A DNA stretch of 64,000 nucleotides. Origin: Pseudovirgaria hyperparasitica (taxonomy: Eukaryota; Ascomycota; Dothideomycetes; Acrospermales; Acrospermaceae). A program made the translations under genes and the position numbers. Position 1 is the stretch's first letter, and each line of letters opens with the position of its first letter. Location of the stretch: the NCBI RefSeq assembly GCF_010093815.1, contig NW_022985557.1:620001-684000 (forward strand), in the 5' to 3' direction. The notes under the pieces are model-generated. The model worked only from the letters and a program-made list of their open reading frames with translations, was not told the origin of the DNA and did not search any database. This document shows, in pieces, positions 32,162 through 42,959 of the stretch.

Positions 32162-33530
32162 TCACCTGTTTCCTGTTTCCACACCACCTGCTTTGGAAAG
32201 TAACCGTTCCAATCCCTCATCACCTCGATAGCGCTCCAACGCCACTTGTCTCCATTCCCCCCACTCCAACCCCTGATCAACACGAACCGCATCCCTCAAC
32301 CCTTTGAACAGCCCAAGGAATCCATTCCAGTCAGCAACGAGGTCGTATCCGCAACAGAACGCAAACCGATGCTGTAATCGCCCATCTCGCACGGCCTGCG
32401 CTAGGCTTGGTGCGCCTCTGCTTTCCAGTATCCCCGCCAGCATCTCCTCTTCCTCTCCCAATGTGTTGAGGCCGTCGTAGAACTCGCTTACGGGAAGGAG
32501 GCCGATGGGCGAATTGAAGGCTATCGCTTCCGGCGCTGTGTATGCCCACTCCCAGTCGATGATGGCGGTGATGTTGTACTCGCTGTCGACGAGAATGTGG
32601 TCGCCCTTGTCATCGGCATGCTTGAGGTAGAAATGGCCGTCTTGAGCAGGGAGAACCGACGGGACCAGGTCGAGGAGAAAGCGGTGGACGAGGTATGCGT
32701 CGATGGGATTCTGGGCGTACATTTCCTCTCGTAGGATGAGGTCTAGTATAAGCCTGATCGAGGCAGCATGATAGTCCTGGAGCGCAGAATATGGGCCCAA
32801 GGGCGCCATACGAGAGCCCGTAAAGTCGGCCAAAGACTCGCGAGCAAACGCCCCGACACGACTCGACGCCGCAGTACCCAAACACCCCATCTCCTCAAAC
32901 GGATACTTCCGCAGCTCAATAAACACATCCGCAAGCTGCTCCACGATCTTCCGCCGTTGCGCCGGCGCAGCAAGCGACCATCGCAGCGCCGTCCCCGCCA
33001 TCTTCTCCACCAGCATATACCCTACACTCCCCCGCCCTTCCGGCACAAAGTCAAACACCCTCGGCGCCGGCACCGCCGTTCCAGCCAGAAACCTCATCGT
33101 CGCCACCTCGCTCCGCAGAATATAGTCTCGCAGCGCGGCCGGCGGCGACGTCGCATTCACCCGGCGTATCCGCGCCAACCACACCACCCCGTCCTCAAAC
33201 ACCACATCGACATGATAATTCATCCCGCCCATCACAGCGCTCCGTCTCGCCCGATCATACTCCAACGCAGGGATAGAACAGCGCATCCCATCCCGTAACG
33301 CGCTCGCATGCGCGGCCAGCGCGTCTGTGTCGATCCTTGCGAATAGAGCCTCCATCTCCCGCTTCTCTGCCTCCTGGGCGGCGGGATCGTATCTTTCTGC
33401 GTCCTGTCAGGTCGTTAGACACATAGTATCAACATTATCGTATATAAGGTTATAGACAGACCTCCCAGGCAGGACATCCATGAAACGGAGTTTGCACGTG
33501 CGAGGAGCAAAGGTGCCGGTTGCATAGCAT
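32162..33530 (-). CDS. Aminoglycoside-phosphotransferase (APH)-fold kinase
   Basis: Two minus-strand exons, 33462..33530 and 32162..33403, encode 436 residues. The APH-type protein-kinase-like fold phosphorylates small molecules; fungi have many such genes with unknown substrates, so antibiotic resistance is not implied. The exon 2 frame is open upstream of an ATG at 33355; splicing to exon 1 (donor GTCTGT, acceptor CTGACAG, phase 0) adds an N-terminus ending in WEDAERYDPAAQEAEKRE. Known-family features are: an ATP-site region with VWLARIRRV; VEKMAGTAL at the hinge; the catalytic loop HADDKGDHILVD, where the usual HxD...N reads H-A-D with His replacing Asn; and the metal-binding IIDWEWA. The Asn-to-His change follows my alignment by eye. 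Exon 1 is plausible but less sure than exon 2. Confidence 0.85.
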
Positions 33531-34566
33531 GCAATCACCGCTGCGCACGGCAGGTTTCGAGCAGCGCGCAGCGTCACATGTCCACATTGGCATTATGCGA
33601 CGTGTCTGACCGGAAGGCTGCTTGAGAGCGGGCTGGTTGATTTTAATGCGGACTTGGGACTTGGATTGGGCGCCGGCGACTCACTGGAGGAGGTATTAGT
33701 AAGCCGGGTTAGAATATTGAGTTATCTTGGGATATACATAATAATGTCTCGACAACCTTCCGCTCGTCTACTCCTGTATCGCGTCACGATGTTTTTACGT
33801 CCTAGTGTTAAGTTTGGGTACAGTAGTATGTTAAATACTCAGTTAGTCTTACAGTACTTACGAACCGACACACACACACACACACACCACGCTCTTTTCT
33901 GTTCCAATTATCCATGGGGTTTATTAATTAATTAGCATAGCACCCCAACCCCAAATATAAAGAAAATTTTCCAAACTGCTCGACGCCACACCTCACCCAC
34001 CCACGCACCTCGTCTGATAATTATCTTCTCAGCCCTGCGCTGCAACACTCACTGCGAGGCTTTCTTCGATAATAGTTTGGGTCGCATTCCATCCCGTGGA
34101 CCCTGGCACCTACCCAGCCAACGCGACTTGACGCGACGCGACGTGACGCGACGTGACGCGAACATGCGAACACGCTAACTCCACTCTCAACCATGCAAAC
34201 CACATCCGGAGATCTCTCCTAGCGTCTCCGTGGGGTACCACCAATCCAATCACACCAAAGCAACTCCATCTACACCTACCTATCCATTCACTATTACATC
34301 GCCGTCAGAACCACGTATGCTTAGTATATATCATAGAACATAACTGCAAGATATAGATAGGTAGGTAGATAGGTAGGTAGGTAGATGGTAGGTAGATGGT
34401 AGGTAGATGGTAGGTATTACACACTGCACTAGAAAGTAGTGAGGATGCGATGTAATTTAATTCATGTGGTTCATTTAATGCATTCAGTCAGTTCATTCAG
34501 TCGGTTCATTCAGTCAGTTCACATACATATCACTATACGAGTACACAGCAACACACAACCCACCAT
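33531..34566. other. 1 kb intergenic with short tandem repeats
   Basis: No gene is seen. The sequence includes (AC)n at 33870-33888, GACGCGAC/GACGTGAC repeats at about 34120-34162, and TAGGTAGG/TAGATGG runs at about 34355-34415, then TTCATTCAGTCAG repeats near 34480-34520. Confidence 0.6.
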
Positions 34567-36859
34567 CTACCCACGACTCCCACACCCCCGCCTCGTCACC
34601 GACTTACGACGCGGACCAGCCACCTCAGTCTCCGCTTCCCGCTTCTTTGCCGACGATCGTTTCGATGGCGGCGCCGTCGGTGTCTGTGCCGGCTCAGTGG
34701 CTTTGGACGTTGCGGCGGCGTCGCGCAGTCTCCGTTCTCGCTCTGCGATTCTGGCGCTGCGGCGGAGGGGCTGCGAGGACTGCGAGGACTGTTGTTGTTT
34801 CTGCTGCTGCTGCTGCGAAGAAGAAGAAGGAGGAGGAGAGACTTGGCCGTTCGTTTTCTTTCGAGGGTTGCGTTGTCGCTTGGGCTTGGCTGGAGTTGGG
34901 TCGGCTGCTGGGTTGGATGCGAGAGTCGTGATGCGCCGTGGTCGCTTGCTGGGGGTGTGTTCGCTGGGTTGGATATCAGGTGCCTTGTCTGCGAGACTCG
35001 CGATGCGCCTTGGTCGCTTGCTAGAGTTGTGTTCGCTGGGTTGGATATTAGGGGCATTATCTACGTGATTCGTAGTACGCCTTAGCCGCTTACTAGAGGT
35101 GTGTTCGCTGGGTTGGATATCAAGTGCCTTGTCTGCGAGACTCGCGATGCGCCTTGGTCGCTTGCTAGAGTTATGTTCGTTAGGTTGGATATCAAGTGCG
35201 TTATCTGCATGATTTGCAGTACGCCTTGACCGCTTGGAGGGTGGTTCTTGGAAACTGGCATCCGCTGGTGCAAGTCGGTCCGAGCCGCGGCCGCTCACAC
35301 CTTCACCACGGCTCTGCTGTTGGGAAATTCGATCGAGCTCTTCTGATCGATTGCGGCTGCGTTTGCGTAGGTTCTTTCCGCCCCTCTTGTCCGATACAGG
35401 TGCATTGGGCGGATTCAGCTCGGCCTCGATCAAGGGAATCTGCTGAAGCATCCATCGCAAGAGTACCTCGTGGTGCTCAGCATCTTTCTTGGCAGTACGG
35501 TAAACCCTTGTCCGATGAATGAATTCGATAAGGCAATCACTGCGTCTCTGGAGCGACGCAACTTCCGCCTGGATCGTCTCCAGTCTGGATCGTGCTTTTG
35601 ACAATCGATTTTGAAGTGTCTGTTTGGAGAGCTTGGACTGTTGCCATTCAGCCATGGCAGTCTCCGCCGAGGTCACAGCTAATGTCGCGGATTGCATAGC
35701 CCTCTTGGCCGTCCCAAATTCGCTCGCATTGCGACATTTGTTTTCGACATCGCATATGGACTCCTCCGTCTCCTCGGGCCTCAGCACTTCCGAGTCAACG
35801 AGCTTCGTCCAAGCATTGTCGTGCTGTTCCTGATGCGTCCTGACAGAGCCTAAATAGTAGTCGTACCACCAGTACTCAAAGGCAAGGTATTCGATCCAGG
35901 TCGTCATCTTGTCCTGTCGGGTAGCATCTTTGTCGAGCTGGAACGGCCGCTCAAATCCATGCCTTGCCAGTCGTTCTTTCAGCGCCTCAGCATACTCCGG
36001 AAAGCCGCACTGGCCTATTTTTTTCCCATTGCACTTGACGAATAGTCGCCATGACATGTACGACGTGCTGAGCTGCACATAATTTTCACGCTGCTGATCT
36101 AGTCGCCATGAATTCTGCCAGTCCTTTTCAGAATATCCCATCTCTGCCATCCAAGGGGAGTGAAAAGCCCAATTCGCACTTTCCTCATCCCAGAGACTTC
36201 GCCAATAATCATACCCTCTTTGTCCCCTTGCGAATCGCTGGAGTGCACGGAAATCTCGCCATCTCATTACTTGGACGTCAAACACCCTCCATCCACCGTT
36301 CGATTTTTTAGTATGCCAGAATGACAAGATCTCGCGGTACTCTCTAGGGTTCTCGACAATACTCTCAAGCATACTCAGTGGATGTGAAGGCCGGCCGCCA
36401 TCATCAACAAGCATGTTATAGTACCCGGTTTGGCGTCGTAGATCCTCCTGATATTCCTCCTCTGGATCTGGAGATTGTGATGCCGTGGTTGGGAGGGAGG
36501 GCGATCGACGCACTTGGTCTTGGAGCAGGGCAGTAACTTTATCAAGATCCACGGGGCGCGACTCGACTGTTCCGCTTCGGCGGCGCGCCCGGTCTCTGTC
36601 CATGGTTAGTTATTAGAGCACGATCAACGAGCAGGCTAGGAAGGCATTTACCTTAATCTCTGAATGAACTCATCTGGAAGGTTGTCTGGGTCCTCAACAC
36701 TGACGATCCTGCAGCTTAGGTTAGCAAGGCGGTAGGTTGGGTGATGGTATGCAGCGCTCACCTTCCGTGCTCGACCAGATATCGGTCCAGTTCCGCATCG
36801 CTGTAAGCAGCAATGTCGCGGGCAAACAGTTTCGGTGAGGACCTTTCGGGACATGCCAT
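34567..36859 (-). CDS. Unknown nuclear-looking protein with alternating 24-residue basic repeats
   Basis: Three minus-strand exons, 36762..36859, 36652..36708 and 34567..36595, encode 727 residues. Splicing joins DRYLVEHGR, IVSVEDPDNLPDEFIQRLR and DRARRRSG in phase. The ATG at the start of the long exon frame (36603) lies within the second intron and is not used in this model. The start at 36859 (MACPERSSPKLFARDI) is preferred; an in-frame ATG 32 codons upstream is possible. Residues about 120-330 are Trp/Tyr/Arg-rich (SFWHTKKSNGGWRVFDVQ, YDYWRSLWDEE), and about 330-440 form a coiled coil. Five 24-residue repeats follow, each with SKR(P/L/S)RR and, in four, IQP(S/N)EH. The C-terminus is basic with poly-Q and SARIAERERR. 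The basic clusters suggest nuclear localisation. Family unknown to me. Confidence 0.78.
34955..35245 (+). repeat. 72-bp tandem repeat inside the gene
   Basis: The marker TCGCTGGGTTGGATAT, or TCGTTAGGTTGGATAT in the last copy, occurs at 34961, 35033, 35105 and 35177, exactly 72 bases apart. Alternate copies are more alike than neighbours, so the true unit is a 144-bp pair. Confidence 0.9.
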
Positions 36860-36960
36860 AGCTCGTCTGCGCAAAAAGTGCAGAGGAGATGGGCTGGGAG
36901 GCGATGCGGTCTGGGGAGAGCTGATCAGTGTTTCTTTCTGCTTGTGCCAGTTCACACAAA

Positions 36961-37345
36961 CATGTGTGGGAAATTCAGTAGATCTGACGTGACAAAAGTG
37001 ATTAACATATCTTAACTAGTCTATTTACCAACTATATATACAAGCCTGGTGCTGTGGAATGTGCCAAGACATTAGGCATAAGCATAACCAGCTCCATCAT
37101 GAAGTAGTTACCTAGCATCATCCAACTCCAATACGATTATATTGGCTGTCAGCGCTGAACAAGATCTGAGTCATAACGATGACATAACAAAAATCCGACA
37201 CATGTGTGGGAACTTTGGTAAATGGGACGTGGCAAAATTAATTGACGTCTCTACTAAGTTTACCTGCATGCTATATATACCAGCCTAGTGCTGAATAAGA
37301 TCTGAAGAATAAGGATGACCTAATAGAAATCCCGCACATGCCAGC
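36961..37345 (+). repeat. Diverged 240-bp tandem duplication carrying a TATA-like core
   Basis: CATGTGTGGGAA at 36961 recurs at 37201, exactly 240 bases on. Both copies continue with ACGTGACAAAA/ACGTGGCAAAA, CTATATATACAAGCC/CTATATATACCAGCC, and later AAGATCTGAGTCATAACGAT versus AAGATCTGAAGAATAAGGAT. The second copy has a deletion between these segments. Substitutions are frequent, so the duplication is not recent. Confidence 0.8.
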
Positions 37346-37952
37346 AGTCAATGTCACGTGCAGTTCGCAACGTTCCCGCCAAGATTCGACTGCGCTAACT
37401 TTAGTAGTTAGTAGCCGGGCCGAATACTTACTAAGAACAGTTAGTTCAGTCTATTAATACCTTACCATTTCTATTATACATAGACGCCTTACTCTATTAG
37501 ACTGGCATATTATTTCTCTAATAAATGGAATATAGGAGTTCAATGGCGTTCTTCTTTAACCTAATCGATAATCTTAACTTCGCTTTATCTATATATATAC
37601 ATATTTCAAAGCCAACTAGAGTCCTTAAACTGCCCCCTATTTGACGCTGATATTAGCGCTGTCCATCCGGATTAAGTACCCGGCGGTAACCCACTATATT
37701 CTTAGCGCGCCGGACACCGGGATGCCCTGGACGTTACCCAACGCGCTTTGCAGGCGTCTCGCCGCGATGTTGTGATGTTGATATCAATTGATATCCAACG
37801 AGATCGCGACATAGATTGGTTGCCTGAAACGAGCTGCATCCAGACTGCAGATTGATTAGACATAAGCGCTCTTCGGATGGAAGCTTTCTGCTTTTCGTGC
37901 ATCATGTCCAGCTCCCATCTAAACATTTAAGGCGGACCTCCCCTCCCATCTT

Positions 37953-38052
37953 CTGCTTGCCAAAACCTCATCCTGCTTGCCAAAACCTCATCCTGCTTGC
38001 CAAAACCTCATCCTGCTTGCCAAAACCTCATCCTGCTTGCCAAAACCTCATC
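37953..38052 (+). repeat. 20-bp minisatellite, about five copies
   Basis: The unit CTGCTTGCCAAAACCTCATC repeats essentially without change and ends 30 bases before the FHA-frame ATG. Twenty is not a multiple of three, so copies do not preserve any reading frame. Confidence 0.95.
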
Positions 38053-38081
38053 TGCCCTTTGATAGGAAGATTCACTGCATC

Positions 38082-39877
38082 ATGGGCGACATAATCGCTT
38101 ATTTGTTTCCATTCCAAGATGTCACCCAAACAGCACGCAGGGTGATCATAGACCCGGTCAACAGCCCGGAGGACTGCCCTCGGTACGTTGAAATGTCACT
38201 ACGATCGCCCGGGCGGGAGCCCGGACTAGAGTTGAGGTATAGCCACAAGCTCAAAGGCGGCCGAGGCATTGTCTTTGGGACTGACCCAAGGACCTGCGAC
38301 ATTGTCCTACCAGCGCTTCAAAACAGGGAAGGCCGACCTCTCGTCAGCAAGCAACATTTCTACATCACCTTCGATGCCCAACGTCGACTGGTTTTGCGTG
38401 ACTGCTCGACACACGGTACCACTGTCACGTACGACGGCAGGGGGAGCGCCAGCCGCAGCAACTCCGAATGGGTCATAGGCGGCGACATAGTCGCCGACAG
38501 CAGCAATCAAATCGTCATCGAAATTCATCCAACACTCAAGTTCCAGATCGTTGTCTCCAGGATTCGTTAAGACCTGGGTCTGTTCTTCAACACCGTCGAC
38601 CAATTTCTCAAGGACATCTGCCACGAATTAATGCCACCGGCTACTTTGGGAGAGCGTGAGTTCAAAAGCTCCCCCTAGCAGCAGAGACACCCTTATCCAA
38701 AGGCCCATTCTTCTGAAGCGAGAATTTCTAGGCGAACGGTTGTACGGAGTTGTAGATCGTGTCTGGGACGTTAGTACCGGGTTGGATTATGCTGCCAAGA
38801 CGTTTACTAGCTCGAAAGATATCGAATGGAGAAAGGAGGCGAGTGTGATGCGTAATACATCGTTTGTAGGCATAAATACCGCTGTAGCAACTATTGTACT
38901 TGTGTTTTTTCTAGAATCACATCCTCAAGCTTTACTTTACGTTGTGACGGTCGCTAGACAGGTTGTCACGCCCTCAGCTATTGCTGGAGTATCTTCCGCT
39001 CGGAAGCCTTGAGAAACAATATGGCGAACAAGTCATGTCTAGGCGCGATGTTTTGGCTCTGCTTCGTCAAAGCTCTTCAGCTTTGGCATACCTTCATGAT
39101 CAGAAGCCACTTATTGTCCATCGAGACGTCAAGCCGGAGAACATTCTCGTCTTATCTCGCAGCCCATTCCACATCAAACTATCAGACTTTGGCCTAGCAA
39201 AGGCAGGTAGCTTTTTGGAAACTAATTGCGGCACGCCCCGTTATATTGCTCCTGAGATCTCTCGCTCAGACTATGGCGAGAGCCGTAGATACACATGTGC
39301 CGTCGATATTTGGTCTCTTGGCGTTGTTGTCCTCGAGTACGGTTATAGTCTTCCGAGATATGATAGGAATTCACGACTATCCCGGGCTGAACAGATCATC
39401 GAAGGGTTGAAGAAGTGGAAGTCGGACACTGATGGCGTGTTCAATGTCTTGTCGGGCATGCTGGTCATAGACCCAAAGCAGCGGTTGTCAGCTAAAGAGT
39501 GTTTGGAAAGAGCACAGGGGCTAGAGGGGTCTCAAACACCGACTCAAACACCGAGACCAATGCCTTCTGAGAGACAGCAGCGTGAGGTTGAACCGCCGAA
39601 ACCAACGGCCATTGACCCCACTGCCCTCAAGCGTCCCGTCTCACCTAAGCTTGAAGGGGATATACGACAGCAACGCACCTCACGTCCTATCCAGGATGCT
39701 GAAGTCCAGGGACACAGCAAGCCAGGCGCCCAGGAACACGCCAGGCCAGACGTCCCGGGACACGCCAGGGACGAGGTCCCGCGTCATACTGACGCGCTGA
39801 CAACTACAGAGAAGCGAAAGAGAGTAACAGGGACATTATCTTCATCCGAAAGACGCGCAAAACGCACTGTTACATAG
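38082..39877 (+). pseudogene. Decayed FHA-domain Ser/Thr protein kinase gene
   Basis: The order FHA domain, linker, kinase, basic tail matches fungal FHA-kinases. The FHA part (38082..38567) has GIVFGTDPRTCDIVLP, then SKQHFYITFD and CSTHGTTV. TAA at 38568 interrupts it; the same frame continues as DLGLFFNTVDQFLKDICHEL. A frameshift between about 38650 and 38690 leads into the kinase frame (REFLGERLYGVVDRVWDVST, LDYAAKTF). After a likely intron (38866..38914), NHILKLYFTL meets TGA at 38945 and continues to RPQLLLEYLPLGSLEKQ. The remaining kinase motifs look intact: IVHRDVKPEN, DFGLA, YIAPEIS, DIWSLGVVV. The tail after about 39550 is Pro/Arg/His-rich. Three lesions make one intact protein unlikely. 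The alternative is two separate genes or unusual splicing; the half from 38963 could still be translated alone but lacks the N-lobe. Confidence 0.7.
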
Positions 39878-41740
39878 AGTTCACTGGGTCACCTACAATA
39901 TGACGAACCCAACTTTGCTCCAGATTCGGAGAATGATCTAAACCATGCTGTATATATTAAGCAGAACAGCAATATGGAGTGGGCCACGGATGGGAAAGGT
40001 AAAGAGAGCGCTAGTCATAGTACAGTGGCCCTACCTGGCAACAGTGTTTGCCAAAGCTTGGCGAATCATGGAGAACGCGTTCAGACTGGATAGCCTTGTG
40101 GCAGCATGCCTGCCCGAGGAAACACGTGGAGAAGTCTAAAGCGGATAAGGGAATTCTTGAGCAGATCCAGGCGCCCGTGTACGGACGCCCGCATCACCCC
40201 CTTCAAGGGAAATCCCGGCTTCTCGATTCAGTTGGCGCATGTCGCGCTACAATAAGCACCGAAGCGATCCTATCTGGGCCAGAATGCAGGGTGTGATGCA
40301 AACCCCCTAGACCAAAGCCTCGCGGCTTCACCGGACAGTACAAGGCCAGCCAATCTTTGGCTCGGCCTACGCGCTGGGGAAATACCTACGCACACACTGA
40401 AGTCTTTGAGTCACATCTGGTCAGCCAATGGCCTTGCGTCAACACCCACCCTCCTGTTACTCTCTCATTGCCGCATGCGATGATTGAAGCATTGTAGGTG
40501 AATAGCACCCTAGGCTTCTTGATTATGCTTGACTTTGATATAGGAACAAGGCACCGAGGTTCATTCAACCGTCCGACATTGGTTGGGTCTGAGACAATAC
40601 ACATGGCCGATGTTGAAAGGCAACTGTGGTAGTTGCAGACATGGGTATCTACAAGGCAATCAATGCAAGGCAGCCACAAGTGGGGTTTTAGGGTATTCCT
40701 GTAATATACGTATAATATTAGCTCTTGTAATAGTACTTTTTCTTTCCTTATTACCGTAAATACAGCTAATCTTGTATTATATAGTAGAAGTTAAGTTTCT
40801 ATATATGTATATAATACTTATTGAATAGGTTTTCATATAGAATATAATGATAAATTATTTATCTAACAAGCTAGACTATATTATTAAGTTAATATCTATC
40901 TAATTTCTTTAATACTAATAGCTCTATAGAATAATATATCTCTAGCTTTAATAAATATTATTGTCTCTGTTTCTAGCTTTTACAGAGGGTGATTTACCTA
41001 GAAACATTCGTTATTTTCTTAAGGCTTAGATCTCTAAGTACTCATGCACGAGTATTTTTAATCTCTATCTTCTTACCTAGAGCTGCATTTACTTACATAT
41101 GTGTAGATAAGTATATAAGGATACCAAAAGTAGATATAATAAGTATAGAGGTATATGTTCATCCCTCTACAAGCTTATTTTATATTAATAAAGTCTCTTC
41201 TAAGAGATAGAGAAAGGATAGAACCTTAGATGATAATCTATATAAAGAATATGTTAGTGTTTAGAGAGAACAAAAACTCTTCTTTCTCTTATTATACTCT
41301 ATGAGTCTATTTAAAAAATTTATAATATATAGATTTTTATGTAGAGGCAGCGAGGTTTCACAGATTGGTTTCGATTGCGGTATTGTACGACCGCTGCCAC
41401 TCTTGTCAGCCGTTTTCAGACATCAATTTGGCTAGACACATGGGTAGGGAACAGGTGACCCGATAGCCTTCCTGTCGCCTGAATGAATATCCTATGACTC
41501 ATGCTCCTGTTCTCTGAGCTCTCGCTAACCTCTGTATTATCGCTCGCCTTGTTATGGTGAGTGACCGGCCTCTTAATGATCTAGGCTGCAGCGTTAGCGA
41601 TCTATAGGACAAGAATCTAGTGTCCCTTGCTTCTAGATTCCATGTCTAGCAGGTATAAAGTAGACTATCGGTATTGTGATCTCATCTGTTATTCCTTCTC
41701 ATCTACTTTCTAATCTATTCTCTTCTGCCGCTGTGCAAAT
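39878..41740. other. 1.9 kb without a gene, including an AT-rich island
   Basis: The first 800 bases are mixed sequence with short frames only. The AT-rich island at about 40690-41345 is listed separately. From 41350 the composition returns to normal, with the promoter of the next gene. Confidence 0.55.
40690..41345. other. AT-rich island, possibly a RIP-degraded repeat
   Basis: The stretch is dominated by TATA, ATAT, TTAT and AATA words with very few CpA or CpG steps, unlike its flanks, and the change at both edges is sharp. In many Pezizomycotina such islands are old transposons mutated C-to-T by repeat-induced point mutation. No transposon protein or terminal repeat remains readable, so the origin is inference. 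Confidence 0.55.
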
Positions 41741-42959
41741 ATGGCGGAAGTTTATGATACTACTCGATTTGGCCAACTTTATTATGCATCACGGCAGCCT
41801 CGCTCTAATCATTTGTTCCTAGCAGCATACCATTTAGCTGAAATCTGCCAGAATGCTGGCATACAGTACGCGTTTCTGGGAGGGTGGACCGTTCAACTAC
41901 GGGGTGGCTCCCGCGAGACACAAGATGTTGATATTTCTGTAAAAACAACCATGGAGCTGTTTAAGAAGACTTTGCTCAAGATGCCGCGGTATGTGCTTAT
42001 GAGACACTTTAGGGGATAAGGGCTGTCTTTCTACTATCGTGAACGACTTGTATGAAAGCATACATACTAAACAATCGATAGGATCTGTTTCCCTCAAATT
42101 CATGGTCAAACAGCTGTGAATTTGTTCGTTCATACTGGGAAGTCTTACGATCAGGGTTATGACGACCTTCCAGATCTTGCCGTGCAAGTGGATGTAATCA
42201 TAAGTGGTAGATGACATACCGTTCTGAGAAATGAGTTTGGCTAATCGACCAGGAAACTTGAACAGTCCTACGGACATCAACAGTTCCACCTCAGAAACAA
42301 TCATTCTCCCGAACGGTTTCAATGCTAGGGTGATTAACATATTCTTTCTTTTGCGAGGGAAATTCAATGCATTCGTCACACGCGGACACACGAGTACAAA
42401 CGATTACGAAGACTTGGTCTTTCTTATTACTAGGTATCCAATGGTGATACCTCAGTACAGCAGTTATATTGACAAAGAATATCGACTGAAGTTTCTAGAG
42501 AAGTTCACAGCATCCAACGCGGGAAATGAAGGCCTTCTCAGGTTGATGAAACAGAGACTTGGACTAGTAGAGGGAAATAACAAAGGAACGAATGAAGGAA
42601 AAGAAAAAGCAGAAGAAGAGGAAGTAGAGGAGGAGGAGAAGAAGAAGGAAGAGGAAAATCTCAATTGGATCTGGGACGCAACACATGGGCAGTACAGGAG
42701 ATTGATCGAAGGCAAATGGCAGTGGGCTCCTGTCCAGCAGAAATCTTCTCAACCGGAAGCATATAGCACTGACTGGGCTTGGGATGATACACATGGCCTA
42801 TTCAAGAGATTTGTTGGAGGCGAATGGCAGTGGGCTCCTGTCCAGCAGCAATCTTCTCAACCGGAAGCATCTAGCATTGGCTGGGCTTGGGATGATACAC
42901 ATGGTCTATTCAAGAGATTTGTTGGAGGCGAATGGCAGTGGGCTTCTTCGTTGCATTGA
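41741..42959 (+). CDS. Nucleotidyltransferase-fold protein with three C-terminal W-rich repeats
   Basis: Three exons, 41741..41988, 42082..42206 and 42253..42959, encode 359 residues. Splice phases fit at both introns (GTATGT to CGATAG; GTAGAT to GACCAG). The segment FLGGWTVQLRGGSRETQDVD, near residues 46-65, has the GG...DxD arrangement of the nucleotidyltransferase fold seen in MNT/AbiEii-like proteins. ICFPQIHGQTAVNLFVHTGK and a LAVQVDVIISG strand follow, which may carry the third acidic residue. A Glu/Lys-rich hinge (about residues 245-265) leads to three copies of a W.WD.THG....R..G.WQWA repeat; the last two are 36 residues (108 bases) apart and nearly identical. I infer nucleotide transfer from the motif only; the substrate is unknown. 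It converges with another NTase-like gene. Confidence 0.75.
42660..42952 (+). repeat. In-frame tandem repeat encoding W-rich units
   Basis: GGGCTTGGGATGATACACATGG occurs at 42775 and 42883 (108 bases apart), and a more diverged first unit starts near 42667. The near identity of copies two and three indicates a recent duplication. Confidence 0.88.

Larger units (their letters stand above)
36956..38081. other. Divergent promoter region with repeats and an AT-rich stretch
   Basis: This spacer lies between the minus-strand repeat-protein gene and the plus-strand FHA region. It contains a 240-bp tandem duplication, an AT-rich stretch at about 37430-37640 rich in TATT/CTATT, and a 20-bp minisatellite, all listed or discussed separately. 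No gene is supported. Confidence 0.6.

Noticed and set aside
32162-33530. Acquired antibiotic-resistance gene
   Set aside because: The APH fold is widespread in fungi as an ordinary multi-gene family, and codon use and introns look native. Fold similarity does not show drug resistance.
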